Position numbers and translations under genes: made by a program. Below, one piece after another: positions 33,869-43,116 of a DNA stretch of 64,000 nucleotides. Positions within the stretch are counted from its first letter, which is position 1, and each line of letters opens with the position of its first letter. The stretch covers positions 2,870,001 to 2,934,000 of the forward strand of contig CP063163.1 of NCBI GenBank assembly GCA_014960805.1, given 5' to 3'. The notes beneath the pieces are model-generated. The model was not told the origin of the DNA, ran no database searches, and was given only the letters and a program-made list of their open reading frames with translations. The DNA is from Cytobacillus suaedae. GTDB taxonomy: Bacteria; Bacillota; Bacilli; Bacillales; Bacillaceae_L.

Positions 33869-35137
33869 TTATCCATTAAGTGGTAGTTGGTTTAATGGTT
33901 GTTTATTCGATTTTCTTTCTATATAGATTACAACCAGTAAAAATGCTATCCCACCTAGTAATCGAATTCCAGATGATATCGACATGGCTATTTGTATATT
34001 ATATAGCTCAAGTAGGAATACGCCTATTTGGGGAGCAATGAAACCTACAGCTCCTAAAATGATGTTATAGGTTGCCAAAAATGATGTTCGCTCTTTTTCA
34101 GGAGATACATGTAACAGCTGGTTAAAAAGAAGCATAACTGTTCCCGCTACAAAAATACCTGAAAATAAATTTATCATTGTTAAGTAGATAAGATTCGTTG
34201 ATAGTATGGTTAAGATTGGAGCAGTTGCCATTCCAATTCCTGCGATAAATAGCATGACAGAATTCCCCCACTTATCTGCGGATCTTCCCCACCATTTATA
34301 GCTTAACATCTGCGAAATGGAATTTACTACAGTAAATAAACTAATCCATATTGCCGTAGCCTGTGCATCATTGATTTGGTAAATAGTAAATAAAGGCCAT
34401 GCCATTTGCCATCCAAAATTAAAAAGAACAGCACATAAAACAAAACTCCTATAAGGCTTATGACTAATCATCTTCTTTAAAGTAGTAGAAAAGGCTTTTT
34501 TCTCTTTTACTTTTACTTTCTCTATTTTTATTTCGTAGTGTTTCATTAAAAAATAGACCTCAATAACTCCAAAAATAAATCCAACTAAAAACAATATTTG
34601 GTATGGTATTGTGTCCGATTTATCAAAGCGACTAATAACAATACCTGCAGCAATTGTAACAATCATTCCAACAAAGGTTAAGATTCTACTCCTTTCACTA
34701 AAAAAAGTACCTCTTCTCTTGTCTGGAATAATATCTCCAATAAAGGATTGCCAGGAAAGTGTAGCAATTGCATTGGGAAGGTTCATTAATGCAATTAATA
34801 CAACTAGAATCCATGCCTGATTTACAATAGTTATGAAGGGTATAAATACCATTAACAATAGAAAGAAACGGGCACTAAGTATAGATAAGCTCGTAAATGT
34901 TTTCTTTGTCTCGAGCCTATTAATCCACATTGCAGCGGGAATCATTGCTAGCATACTCATTAAAGATGGTAAAGAACTTATTAGACCAACCTGTTGATTT
35001 GTTGCCCCTAGGACACCTATTGCAAATAAGGGAATAAATCCACTTACAAGGCTATTGGCTACAATTGAGGAAGCCCCATTTAATATACTTAGTTTTTCAT
35101 TATTTTTAATATGCTCTGATGTATAATTCATGAACAA
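33869..35137 (-). CDS. MFS transporter
   Basis: The 422-aa protein has about twelve hydrophobic helices and a central cytoplasmic loop rich in lysine (KIEKVKVKEKKAFSTTLKKM, about residues 202-221) separating two six-helix halves. The loop between helices 2 and 3 and the GDIIPDKRRGTFFSERS segment near residue 135 are typical of major facilitator proteins. The substrate cannot be predicted. The ATG lies about 30 bp after the end of a T-poor region; no operon partner is evident. It is not part of the conserved ypp order. Confidence 0.87.
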   Translation of the reverse strand: MFMNYTSEHIKNNEKLSILNGASSIVANSLVSGFIPLFAIGVLGATNQQVGLISSLPSLMSMLAMIPAAMWINRLETKKTFTSLSILSARFFLLLMVFIPFITIVNQAWILVVLIALMNLPNAIATLSWQSFIGDIIPDKRRGTFFSERSRILTFVGMIVTIAAGIVISRFDKSDTIPYQILFLVGFIFGVIEVYFLMKHYEIKIEKVKVKEKKAFSTTLKKMISHKPYRSFVLCAVLFNFGWQMAWPLFTIYQINDAQATAIWISLFTVVNSISQMLSYKWWGRSADKWGNSVMLFIAGIGMATAPILTILSTNLIYLTMINLFSGIFVAGTVMLLFNQLLHVSPEKERTSFLATYNIILGAVGFIAPQIGVFLLELYNIQIAMSISSGIRLLGGIAFLLVVIYIERKSNKQPLNQLPLNG

Positions 35138-35223
35138 CGTCCTTTTTCGACTTCCGAAATATTTAGTTTATAGAAGGAGTTTACTCCTCAAGACAGAAAC
35201 TTGCAATAGAAATTTTTAGACAT

Positions 35224-35258
35224 AAAAAAAGCTACCAATTGATAAGTGGTAGCTTTTT
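35224..35258 (-). terminator. Terminator of the holin-like gene
   Basis: AAAAAAAGCTACCA and TGGTAGCTTTTT pair around ATTGATAAG, symmetrical with T runs on both strands. Confidence 0.9.
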
Positions 35259-35259
35259 A

Positions 35260-35538
35260 TCAGTCCTTTTTTTTGCGTCGAGATCTACGTGATTGCTTAA
35301 TAAATTGGTGTGTTGTTATCGCTGCACCAGCAGCAATTATACCATTCGCAATTCCGTTTACTGTAAAACCTAGCTTAATTACGCTAGCAAGTGTACCTGT
35401 AAACAATAATATCCAAATGATCATCCAATCGTGAACCTTTGGAGTATGTTTGAGGGCAAATCCTAGTATAATTAATGCAGGTACGACTAGGACCAATTGT
35501 GAATGAATCGAAATTTGACTAAACATTGCATCTAACAT
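35260..35538 (-). CDS. Holin-like small membrane protein (92 aa)
   Basis: The protein starts MLDAMFSQISIHSQLVLVVP and has three hydrophobic segments (about residues 14-30, 37-53 and 60-77), followed by a strongly basic tail (RRSRRKKKD). This is the topology of phage-derived holins of the Hol44/holin superfamily V type. No endolysin or other phage gene is nearby, so it is a solitary chromosomal gene. The ATG follows GGGAGGTAATAGAC; an upstream open frame lacks a ribosome-binding site. Function outside lysis is unknown. Confidence 0.7.
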   Translation of the reverse strand: MLDAMFSQISIHSQLVLVVPALIILGFALKHTPKVHDWMIIWILLFTGTLASVIKLGFTVNGIANGIIAAGAAITTHQFIKQSRRSRRKKKD

Positions 35539-35651
35539 GTCTATTACCTCCCTTTCTCCTATATAGTATTCAAGCAACTATTTAGAAGCATAGGGGATAT
35601 CATTAGTTTTCGTGAGCTTGTTTCAACTATTTTTGTTTATTTCTACTGTTT

Positions 35652-36065
35652 CTAAGATTTGAATGTCTTTGTAAAACCTTGAACCATTGAGCCAATCTGA
35701 TTCACTGCACCAATCATTTGTCCAGCTGTATTCATCATCTTATCAACATTGTAGGATCCATCTTGATTCTTAAACTGGGCCATAATAGACTGAACTCCCG
35801 AAGGTTTTGATGATTGTGCAAACTGGTTTTGTTGAAGTGGATATGGATTCTGATATGGTTGCTGTGCTGAATAAGGTGTAGGGTATGGCACATTGATATT
35901 CATTTGATTTGGCATAGTAAATTGTGTTGCTTGTTGATAATTGAACCCCATTGGTTGTTGATAATTGGGTCCCATTGGTTGTTGACCATAATACTGCTGC
36001 CAACCATTTGAATTATAATTTTGTGGAAACCCATTTCTACGTAAGTTTTTTCTATGAGTAAACAC
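35652..36065 (-). CDS. yppG: YppG-like spore coat/low-complexity protein
   Basis: The 137-aa product has a low-complexity middle rich in Gln, Pro, Tyr and Asn (about residues 15-85, with repeats of QQPMGxNYQQ) and a C-terminal part KPSGVQSIMAQFKNQDGSYN, then VDKMMNTAGQMIGAVNQIGS. This layout is that of YppG, found next to yppF. The C-terminal half is the conserved domain. Coat location is inferred from the composition. The gene is divergent from yppF. Confidence 0.82.
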   Translation of the reverse strand: MFTHRKNLRRNGFPQNYNSNGWQQYYGQQPMGPNYQQPMGFNYQQATQFTMPNQMNINVPYPTPYSAQQPYQNPYPLQQNQFAQSSKPSGVQSIMAQFKNQDGSYNVDKMMNTAGQMIGAVNQIGSMVQGFTKTFKS

Positions 36066-36261
36066 AACTTTCCCCCCTCACATATTGCGTTACAATAGTT
36101 TATGTAAAACGCCCCGAAGTGTTAATACATTCATTAAAAGACGCCTCCACCATTCGACAGGACTAGACTTGTATTGTCGGAAGTTTCAATTTTTCAAAAA
36201 TCATAAAAAATGGCCTATCCATGCTATGATTTTGATAAGACTTATATCGGGGGGAAAAAAA

Positions 36262-36462
36262 ATGAGTTTAAACGAACTTAAAGAGAAGTTTATTCAATTG
36301 AAAATGTATGAGCCAGAAGATAACAATGAGTTATTAGATTTTGCGAAGCAACTTTATATAAAAAATCAAATCGCAATCATTGAATATCGAAATTTTGTTC
36401 GTGAGCTCGAAATGAATGGAGCACTTAACCCTGAGAATACTGACGAATTAATTGAATTGTAA
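36262..36462 (+). CDS. yppF: YppF family protein
   Basis: The 66-aa protein (MSLNELKEKFIQLKMYEPED, helical throughout) matches the small YppF family in length and position between yppG and yppE. The ATG is preceded by GGGGGGAAAAAAA. The upstream open frame to 36085 has no ribosome-binding site and runs through the yppG promoter region, so the short form is preferred. Function is unknown. Confidence 0.82.
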   Translation: MSLNELKEKFIQLKMYEPEDNNELLDFAKQLYIKNQIAIIEYRNFVRELEMNGALNPENTDELIEL

Positions 36463-36558
36463 TCATTATAAAACTTGGCAATTAAAACATGTTATATCCT
36501 CCATTAGAAGATGAGATATTAAGTAATGTAGAAATCTAATTTGGAGGCTTGATTAATT

Positions 36559-36729
36559 ATGGGTCGCGGTAAACATTTTAACCATAAGGAAAAGGGACAT
36601 GAACCCAAAGTTCCGAAACATGGATTTAAAGCAAATACAAAAGACACAACAAAAGTAGAATTCGCAATTGAGCCTGTAGCTAAAAATGGAAACAAACCAG
36701 TATATCTTAAAGAAGAAGACGACTTATAA
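36559..36729 (+). CDS. Small basic protein (56 aa), unknown
   Basis: The ATG at 36559 follows TTGGAGG; the stop TAA is at 36727-36729. The sequence begins MGRGKHFNHKEKGHEPKVPK, a histidine- and lysine-rich half, and ends with acidic KEEDDL. The polar composition and lack of hydrophobic core suggest a disordered, possibly spore-associated protein. I recognise no family. A clear terminator lies about 75 bp downstream. Confidence 0.65.
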   Translation: MGRGKHFNHKEKGHEPKVPKHGFKANTKDTTKVEFAIEPVAKNGNKPVYLKEEDDL

Positions 36730-36800
36730 AAAATAAACGGTGCCTAAGTAAAAACTTAACGGTTCTCTTTATGAGTGCAAAACGTGAAGTAAAACTCAAA

Positions 36801-36842
36801 TAGCATGTTAAATCGTATATGATTTAGCATGCTGTTTTTTAT
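36801..36842 (+). terminator. Terminator downstream of the 56-aa gene
   Basis: AGCATGTTAAATC and GATTTAGCATGCT pair across GTATAT and are followed by GTTTTTT. Confidence 0.88.
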
Positions 36843-37058
36843 TGGTATAAGACCGTTTATGACAATTTTATCTGGGAATGAACAATGTAATTAGCATACC
36901 AATTAGCAAATAGCAAAGTAGAAATGAACATTCTCATGCTGTTAGTTTCTATGCTAGAACGCTTGTTAATTTGATAGGAACGGAATATTTTCAAACATAA
37001 AATAGTTGGACCCTTGGAAAAAAATCTTGTCCTTAATTAAATAATTATCAAAAGTATA

Positions 37059-37252
37059 AATAAGCGGAATTTTTCCGCTTATTTTCAGAATGGAGCTCGT
37101 TTTTGGCTAAATAAGCGGAGTTTTTCCGCTTATGCCAAGCAAAATCCCCCATTTTAAAGTTTTTCGAGTCAATAGGCGGAAATTCTCCGTCTATTTAAGC
37201 TATTTTAAATGGTATTTACTATTTAAGCGGAATATTTCCGTCTATTTATCAA
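37059..37252 (+). repeat. Array of four AAGCGGAA palindromes at about 51-bp spacing
   Basis: Palindromes begin at 37061, 37112, 37173 and 37224 (spacings 51, 61, 51). The first is AATAAGCGGAA-TTT-TTCCGCTTATT. The third has AATAGGCGGA opposite TCCGTCTATT, where the changed base still forms a G-U pair in plus-strand RNA; the fourth is imperfect. Between copies 1 and 2 the spacer contains GAGCTCGTTTTTGGCT, similar to the GGACTCGTTTTTCTGG of the 32-kb array. No ORF is carried. The rest of the 665-bp gap (36843-37058) is AT-rich with nothing recognisable. Confidence 0.9.
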
Positions 37253-37296
37253 ATCGTGTGCTTACCTAATTCTCCCAACGGTTAATATTAGGAAGC

Positions 37297-37339
37297 GAAA
37301 AAGCATGATGATTTAATTGCAAATCACCATGCTTTTTAA
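37297..37339. terminator. Terminator of yppE
   Basis: AAAAAGCATGATGATTT and AAATCACCATGCTTTTT pair around AATTGC with one mismatch, giving A and T tracts on both sides. Confidence 0.85.
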
Positions 37340-37394
37340 TTTGTACTGTTATTAATTATTTTGCACTTCAGAAGAGAACCCGTTAAGTATAAAT

Positions 37395-37769
37395 TTAAGC
37401 ACCGTTTTTTTGATGTATTTGATCAAGGATTGATTTTAAAGTATAGACAATTGATTGATACATTTCTTTTGCTCGTTTTTCTCTTGTGTCTTTATAGAAT
37501 GATTGAACAATGAGTAGTTCAATGTTTTCAATAGCTGTATCGATTTGTAATTTATATAAATATTTTGGCTTTTCTTTTTGTATCCAAGTTAGTGTCAACT
37601 CTCTCCACTGATCAAGAGTAACGTGCACTTCATCAGCATAAGGCTTTACTTCACCGAAAAAGTCAGGTTCGTAGTCTTCTCTGCCTTTAATTGATACTAA
37701 CCTTTGAATTGATTCTTCTGCCTTCTCTAACAAATGGTTAGTCAAAGCAACTAAATCTTTATTATTCAT
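37395..37769 (-). CDS. yppE: YppE family protein (DUF1798)
   Basis: The 124-aa helical protein (MNNKDLVALTNHLLEKAEES, then DEVHVTLDQWRELTLTWIQK and KPKYLYKLQIDTAIENIELL) matches the DUF1798 four-helix family. Function is unknown. The ATG at 37769 is chosen because AGGGTG lies 6 bases upstream; two upstream in-frame starts (GTG, ATG) overlap it. Position between yppF and the recU region follows B. subtilis. Confidence 0.87.
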   Translation of the reverse strand: MNNKDLVALTNHLLEKAEESIQRLVSIKGREDYEPDFFGEVKPYADEVHVTLDQWRELTLTWIQKEKPKYLYKLQIDTAIENIELLIVQSFYKDTREKRAKEMYQSIVYTLKSILDQIHQKNGA

Positions 37770-37826
37770 ATACATCACCCTATTTCATCATAACAGATTC
37801 TACCTATATGAGAAATAGGACTGCTT

Positions 37827-38099
37827 TTAATAACTCAATCTATACGAATAAGTTCCTTTTCCGATTGTATGGTTTTTTACAGAGCTGATTGGATTTTTCT
37901 CTAGGGAGTAGTTACCGATACATTCATCAATGGATGATAGGGTTGTCATGATGTTAGTAAATTCTGCTGTACTATTTTGAAAGTATTCCTCTGAAAGGTT
38001 TTTTCTTTCTTCAACAAGCTTACCTTCAATTTCATCCAAACCCCTTAATAATTCATCCAAATGATTAATCACTTCGTTTTTAGTCATTAATGTACTCAA
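37827..38099 (-). CDS. Small coiled-coil protein (90 aa), unknown
   Basis: The TTG at 38099 follows GGGGGCG at 8-9 bases. The product MSTLMTKNEVINHLDELLRG continues as two long amphipathic helices (LDEIEGKLVEERKNLSEEYF; STAEFTNIMTTLSSIDEC) and an NPISSVKNHTIGKGTYSYRL tail. It resembles a spacer-length member of the ypp cluster (ypp order: recU, yppC, yppD, yppE), so it could be YppD, but I cannot confirm that from sequence. It lies 57 bp upstream of yppE on the same strand. Confidence 0.65.
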   Translation of the reverse strand: MSTLMTKNEVINHLDELLRGLDEIEGKLVEERKNLSEEYFQNSTAEFTNIMTTLSSIDECIGNYSLEKNPISSVKNHTIGKGTYSYRLSY

Positions 38100-38288
38100 C
38101 TCATACGCCCCCTTTTATAACTCTTCTTACAAGCTATTCGATATAGACTTGACGACCACCTTCTGACCTGACAAAACTAGTTATGTTTCGTCAAAGAAAG
38201 TGGGTTTTTCCGCATTTCGACAAAGCAAACGAATCGTTGAGGAATGAAATGTTCCGTGTTGTGAACAATATCTATAGGAGGTGTAAGT

Positions 38289-38399
38289 ATGTCAAAAACA
38301 AAGAGAAATTCAAATAATAAACAAGTAAAACCAAAAGAAGAAACTGCACCAGGATATGGTGACAAGAAATTGGAAGGACCAAATCGTCCTTCAGAATGA
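38289..38399 (+). CDS. sspM: Small acid-soluble spore protein M
   Basis: The 36-aa product begins MSKTKRNSNNKQVKPKEETA and ends DKKLEGPNRPSE. The C-terminal (D)KKL-GPNRPS is the hallmark of SspM. ATG follows TAGGAGGTGTAAGT. SspM is a minor forespore protein under sigma-G. It lies near yppC as in B. subtilis, and a terminator follows. It is a short but well supported gene. Confidence 0.9.
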   Translation: MSKTKRNSNNKQVKPKEETAPGYGDKKLEGPNRPSE

Positions 38400-38401
38400 T
38401 G

Positions 38402-38437
38402 AAAGAGCAAGAGCAAGAAATTCTTGCTCTTTTACTT
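38402..38437 (+). terminator. Terminator of sspM
   Basis: AAGAGCAAGA and TCTTGCTCTT pair closely and are followed by TTACTTTTT. The minus-strand yppC stop codon lies at its far end. Confidence 0.85.
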
Positions 38438-39442
38438 TTTCTTAAATAAATTCTCAATACTTATCCCAACATGAAGTTGCTTTTGTTTATGCAAATACCA
38501 TTCCGTTAAGCACAATTCTTTAGTATTAATTTTAGTAACTGGTTTAAACCATTTTCTTACCTCCTTCTGACCATAGAACCAGTCATCCTGGTATTGAACT
38601 CTATGCTTAAATATTGGATAGACGGTTCTAAGGAAAGGAGTATCACGTGGTTTTAATTTTGAAAAATATTGCTCATAATCATGCCGCGATCCAGTATGAA
38701 TCGTTTTTTTAGAAAACGAATAAAAACGAGGATAGTAATATTCATGGAAGAGTAACCAAGCGAGTTTTTTACCTAATTTAATCCTACTCCCAAGCTTACG
38801 AAAATCATGAACTGAAAATCCATATAAATCCCCTTGGATGGTCGGGAATAATACTGAGCTAAAGTGTAACCAATCTTGAAATTTAAAAATAAAGGATTTA
38901 AATACTTTGTTTTTGTAGAAAGGATGATTTATTACAGGTTCCTGAATTACATTTTGTTCATTAATAATTTGAGCAGTAATTAGTTTCTCTCCATTTCTAC
39001 TCAGCCAATATTCATTCCAGTGATTCACCATAAATGATGAAACTGAAAAGGCCCTTAAGAGAGAAAATAACGGTTTGTTTTGCTTTTTAGATAATTCATA
39101 TAATAAGAGCTGTGGATAGGCATCTGAAAAAATAAGCCAATTAGCTTGTTCATAGGTCATAAATAACGTATTTCTAGTGGTCTTGTCTAATGCCTTTGGG
39201 AACCACGTGCCCTCTAGATCCGTCATATTCCATCCCGCATTTCTAGATACCATGCTTGCTAGAAATGACCAACGAATCTCCTTATTTCTCTCGTAAAAAT
39301 TGGCATAGCTGATTGTCCTTGAGACATTATCAATATTCTGCCTTTCAGTTTCTTCTATAATATTTGTAATGATCTCTTGCTCTTCTTCTGTGTAGTCACT
39401 ATAAGAGTTCATGAAACGTATATGTCTTTTCCCTCCAGCCAT
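38432..39442 (-). CDS. yppC: YppC family protein (DUF2515)
   Basis: The 336-aa protein contains NIIEETERQNIDNVSRTISY (about residues 27-46), NKEIRWSFLASMVSRNAGWN and a long helical region rich in Trp, Phe and Tyr. These blocks and the length match the DUF2515/YppC family located next to recU. Function is unknown. No signal peptide is seen. The ATG follows GGTGGTGAAGTAG. It is divergent from recU and converges with sspM. Confidence 0.88.
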   Translation of the reverse strand: MAGGKRHIRFMNSYSDYTEEEQEIITNIIEETERQNIDNVSRTISYANFYERNKEIRWSFLASMVSRNAGWNMTDLEGTWFPKALDKTTRNTLFMTYEQANWLIFSDAYPQLLLYELSKKQNKPLFSLLRAFSVSSFMVNHWNEYWLSRNGEKLITAQIINEQNVIQEPVINHPFYKNKVFKSFIFKFQDWLHFSSVLFPTIQGDLYGFSVHDFRKLGSRIKLGKKLAWLLFHEYYYPRFYSFSKKTIHTGSRHDYEQYFSKLKPRDTPFLRTVYPIFKHRVQYQDDWFYGQKEVRKWFKPVTKINTKELCLTEWYLHKQKQLHVGISIENLFKKK

Positions 39443-39630
39443 CTACTTCACCACCCTTGTCCATATCCTTTCCTAATGTTAAAAAAGATAAGCAACGTTT
39501 TCTAAAGTAAAATACTAGTCAACTCTTTTAGCTAGAAAAATGGTAGAATGGTCCTGTGCCAAATAATACAACTATTTTCTCTTATTTTCTGATATGATAG
39601 AGTATAGGTTTTTTGGGGGAGGTATAATAT

Positions 39631-40233
39631 ATGACTTTTCGCTATCCGAATGGCAAGCTGTACCAGCCTAAGAAAATCAGCACCACTCCTCATCTTAAAC
39701 AACAAGTTTATAGCAACCGTGGGATGACACTTGAAGAGGACTTAAATCAATCAAATAAATATTACCTAGAAAAGCAAATAGCGGTAATACATAAAAAACC
39801 TACACCTATTCAAATTGTAAATGTTGATTTTCCGAAAAGAAGTGCAGCAGTAATCAAAGAGGCTTACTTTAAACAAGCTTCAACCACAGACTACAATGGA
39901 ATTTATAAAGGACGTTATATTGATTTCGAAGCTAAAGAAACGAGGAACAAAACGGCATTGCCATTACAAAACTTTCACCAGCATCAAATTGATCACATGA
40001 GAGCTGTCGTGGAACAACAAGGGATTTGTTTTGTAATTTTACGTTTTGCAGCTGTTGATGAAATCTATTTATTAGAAGCAGTCCATCTTCTACAATTTTG
40101 GGAGAGACAACTCCAAGGTGGGCGCAAATCAATCGCTAAAAATGAAATCGAGGCTCTAGGTCATATCATTTCTATAGGAATGGCCCCTAGAATCGACTAT
40201 GTAAAGGTTATTGATAAGATATATTTTAAATGA
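39631..40233 (+). CDS. recU: Holliday junction resolvase RecU
   Basis: The 200-aa nuclease has the PD-(D/E)xK-type core [20 protein letters not shown] (about residues 90-109), with Asp and the Glu/Lys pair DFEAK for metal binding, and the substrate-binding segment [14 protein letters not shown]. RecU cleaves Holliday junctions and modulates RecA. Start ATG lies after GGGGGAGG. It is followed 91 bp downstream by ponA, the classical recU-ponA operon, with no terminator between. Confidence 0.95.
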   Translation: MTFRYPNGKLYQPKKISTTPHLKQQVYSNRGMTLEEDLNQSNKYYLEKQIAVIHKKPTPIQIVNVDFPKRSAAVIKEAYFKQASTTDYNGIYKGRYIDFEAKETRNKTALPLQNFHQHQIDHMRAVVEQQGICFVILRFAAVDEIYLLEAVHLLQFWERQLQGGRKSIAKNEIEALGHIISIGMAPRIDYVKVIDKIYFK

Positions 40234-40324
40234 AACTTTACTATTTTAAATTCGTCATATTATAAGGGATTTTATAAATAGCGATTTACAACTATTATTA
40301 CCTTTTTAAGGAGCAGTGAATGCT

Positions 40325-42844
40325 ATGTCTGAAAAATATAAGACACGTGAGCAAAGAAAACGTGTAAGTTCTACTAATAAGAAGAAGCCTGAATCAAATA
40401 TTAAAGGCTTTATGCGAAAAGCCATTTTAACGATTTTAGTCATTGGGATAATTGGAATGGTTGGAGGGGCAACAACCTTCTTTGTACTTGCAAAAGATGC
40501 TCCACCTCTTGATGAATCACTTTTAAAAGATCCTTTATCAACTAAGGTTTATGATATGAACGGGGAGCTAATTGCTGAGCTCGGTATAGAAAAAAGGACT
40601 CACGTTTCATACAATGAAATTCCAGAATTAGTTAGAAATGCATTTATTGCAACTGAGGATGTCCGGTTTTATAAGCATCACGGAATTGATATTATTCGAT
40701 TTGTAGGTGCTGTTATTGCAAACGTTACGGACGGCTTTGGCTCCCAAGGAGCAAGTACCATAACACAACAGGTTGTTAAGAACTATTTTCTAACGCCTGA
40801 GAAAACGATATCTAGGAAAGCACAAGAAGCTTGGTTGGCCTACCAGCTAGAAAGTAAATATTCAAAAGAAGAGATTCTTGAGATTTACCTAAATAAGATT
40901 TTATTTGGTGGAAGCACTCATGGTGTTGCTAAGGCTGCTGAAACCTATTTTGGAAAGGAATTAAGTGAACTTGAATTGCATGAGGCTGCCATGCTTGCAG
41001 GAATTCCACAAAGTCCAAATAATTATAATCCATTTAATTATCCAGAAGCAGCAGAAAAAAGAAGAAACATCGTTCTATCCCTAATGGAACAGCATGGGTA
41101 CATTACAGCAGATGAAGCAAAAGCTGCGAAGGCTATTCCGGTCCAAGATTCAATTGTTGACTCTAAACCTGTTTCTAAGCCCATTGATACATTTTTAGAT
41201 CAAGTTAAGATTGAGATTAAAGAGCTTGGTGACATTGATGTGTATTCTGCAGGATTAGAAATATATACAACCTTTGATCCTAATGCACAAGCACATATTG
41301 ATCAATTATTAGCTGAAAACGACTCAATCTCCTATCCAAATGAGGAATTTCAAGCAGGGATTGCTTTAATAGACACACAAACAGGTGAAATAAGAGCTCT
41401 TGGCGGTGGGAGAAATCAAACGGAAACCTCACGAATCAACTTTGCGATAGATCCGCTAAATCAGCCTGGTTCTACAATAAAGCCTATTATAGACTATGGG
41501 CCAGCAATCGAGCATTTAAAATGGTCTACCTATCACCAAATTGATGATGAGCCATATACGTATTCTGATCCAAATCGTACACCTATTAAAAACTATGACA
41601 ATAAACATTTAGGACAGATGTCTATTCGAACAGCACTAGCTAAATCTAGAAACATTCCTGCTCTTAAAGCAATGCAGGCTGTGGGGTTAAAACAAGCTCA
41701 AGATTTTGCAGTTAATTTAGGTATGCCTTTTGAAGATCATGTATATGAATCCTACTCTATTGGAGGTATTTCTGAAGGAGTATCACCCCTTCAAATGGCT
41801 GGTGCATACAGTGCATTTGGAAATAAAGGAGTCTATAATAAGCCCTATGCAATTAAAAAAATTATCTACCCAGATGAGACAGAAGTTGATTTAACACCAG
41901 AACCAAATCCTGTAATGAAAGATTCAACTGCATTTATGGTAACTGATATGTTAAAATCTGTAATGCTCCCTGGTGGTACAGCATCAGGTTACAATGTTCC
42001 AGGCCTTCATATTGCAGGAAAAACTGGTACCACTAACTTTGACAGTGAAACTAGAAAGAAATATGACATTCCGAGTGGTGCGGTTCCAGATATTTGGTTT
42101 GTAGGGTACACGCCAAATTACACAGCAGCCATTTGGACTGGATATCGCGATAATAAGGAATGGATGAGAACAAAGGATGAACAGCAAATTGCAAAGAAAT
42201 TATTTAAAAACATAATTACTACTATTTCTGAAGGCAAGGATACACAAGATTATGCTATTCCAAATAGTGTTGTTAAAGTGGCTGTTGAAAAAGGATCAAA
42301 CCCTGCCAAACTTGCTAGTGAGTTTACACCAGAGGATATGATTGTCTCAGAATACTTTATTAAAGGAACAGAACCAACCGAAGTGTCCGATAAATTTATG
42401 GAACTAACACCTCCATTAGAGCCATCGATTAATTATGATCAAGAGAACAATGAATTGACATTGACATGGTCATATCTCGAGGAGGGGCTTGAAGGTATTT
42501 CCTTTGAAATTAGTGAATCGATAGATGAAGGTCCATATACTGTTCTAACAACACAAAAAGAACTAACCCTAGTTATTCCAAATCCAATTCCGGAGGCTAA
42601 ATATAGGTATCAAATTATTGCTGTAAGTGATGCGAACCCGGAAAATAGAAGTGAACCAGCTACCATCGAAACAGAAATACCAGCTGTAATTGAAGATGAA
42701 ATAGATCTCTTCCCAGATGATGAAGAGGAAAATCCAGGAGATGGTGATAGTGGAACTGGTGAAGGTGAAGGTGACGGTGTCGGACCCGGAGTAAACCCAC
42801 CTGATATCGTTGAACCACCTGGGGATCCAAACGATGAAGAATAA
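40325..42844 (+). CDS. ponA: Class A penicillin-binding protein 1 (PBP1)
   Basis: The 839-aa bifunctional enzyme has a short basic cytoplasmic tail, one membrane anchor (about residues 28-52), a GT51 glycosyltransferase domain (EDVRFYKHHGID; QGASTITQQVVK) and a transpeptidase domain with SxxK in GSTIKP, SxN in KSRN and KTGT. A fibronectin-type III-like domain follows (about residues 690-780), then an acidic, Gly-rich tail. It builds and crosslinks peptidoglycan. ATG at 40325 aligns with the B. subtilis MSxxxxxRE start; AAGGAG lies 11 bases upstream, and GTG 40316 is an alternative. GpsB, its partner, is encoded at 14 kb. Confidence 0.96.
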   Translation: MSEKYKTREQRKRVSSTNKKKPESNIKGFMRKAILTILVIGIIGMVGGATTFFVLAKDAPPLDESLLKDPLSTKVYDMNGELIAELGIEKRTHVSYNEIPELVRNAFIATEDVRFYKHHGIDIIRFVGAVIANVTDGFGSQGASTITQQVVKNYFLTPEKTISRKAQEAWLAYQLESKYSKEEILEIYLNKILFGGSTHGVAKAAETYFGKELSELELHEAAMLAGIPQSPNNYNPFNYPEAAEKRRNIVLSLMEQHGYITADEAKAAKAIPVQDSIVDSKPVSKPIDTFLDQVKIEIKELGDIDVYSAGLEIYTTFDPNAQAHIDQLLAENDSISYPNEEFQAGIALIDTQTGEIRALGGGRNQTETSRINFAIDPLNQPGSTIKPIIDYGPAIEHLKWSTYHQIDDEPYTYSDPNRTPIKNYDNKHLGQMSIRTALAKSRNIPALKAMQAVGLKQAQDFAVNLGMPFEDHVYESYSIGGISEGVSPLQMAGAYSAFGNKGVYNKPYAIKKIIYPDETEVDLTPEPNPVMKDSTAFMVTDMLKSVMLPGGTASGYNVPGLHIAGKTGTTNFDSETRKKYDIPSGAVPDIWFVGYTPNYTAAIWTGYRDNKEWMRTKDEQQIAKKLFKNIITTISEGKDTQDYAIPNSVVKVAVEKGSNPAKLASEFTPEDMIVSEYFIKGTEPTEVSDKFMELTPPLEPSINYDQENNELTLTWSYLEEGLEGISFEISESIDEGPYTVLTTQKELTLVIPNPIPEAKYRYQIIAVSDANPENRSEPATIETEIPAVIEDEIDLFPDDEEENPGDGDSGTGEGEGDGVGPGVNPPDIVEPPGDPNDEE

Positions 42845-42868
42845 ATAAAAGAATACCCTTTAAAAAGG

Positions 42869-42904
42869 AGTTGGAGCTAAAAAGTTCTAGCTCCTTATTT
42901 TTGT
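42869..42904 (+). terminator. Terminator of recU-ponA
   Basis: GGAGCTA and TAGCTCC pair around AAAAGTTC and are followed by TTATTTTTG. The rest of the gap to 43117 shows no gene. Confidence 0.8.
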
Positions 42905-43116
42905 TAATAACTATTCAAGCGGATTTTATCATTTTTCGAGGTATATAGAGGATACGGGAATAATCTCGAGGATTTATATAGATAATGTTGTTGAACTGCT
43001 CTGAGCAAGTCTCCCGCTTACAGAAGCCATGATATGCCCTCTTACCCTATTTGTGGTACAAGTACGTATTTCATTATGATTAATGAAGGTATAAAAACGT
43101 GCATTGGGGTGACAAA

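Noticed and set aside
35260-35538. Prophage remnant
   Set aside because: Only a single holin-like gene is present; neighbours are ordinary ypp genes and an MFS transporter, and no att-like repeats are seen.
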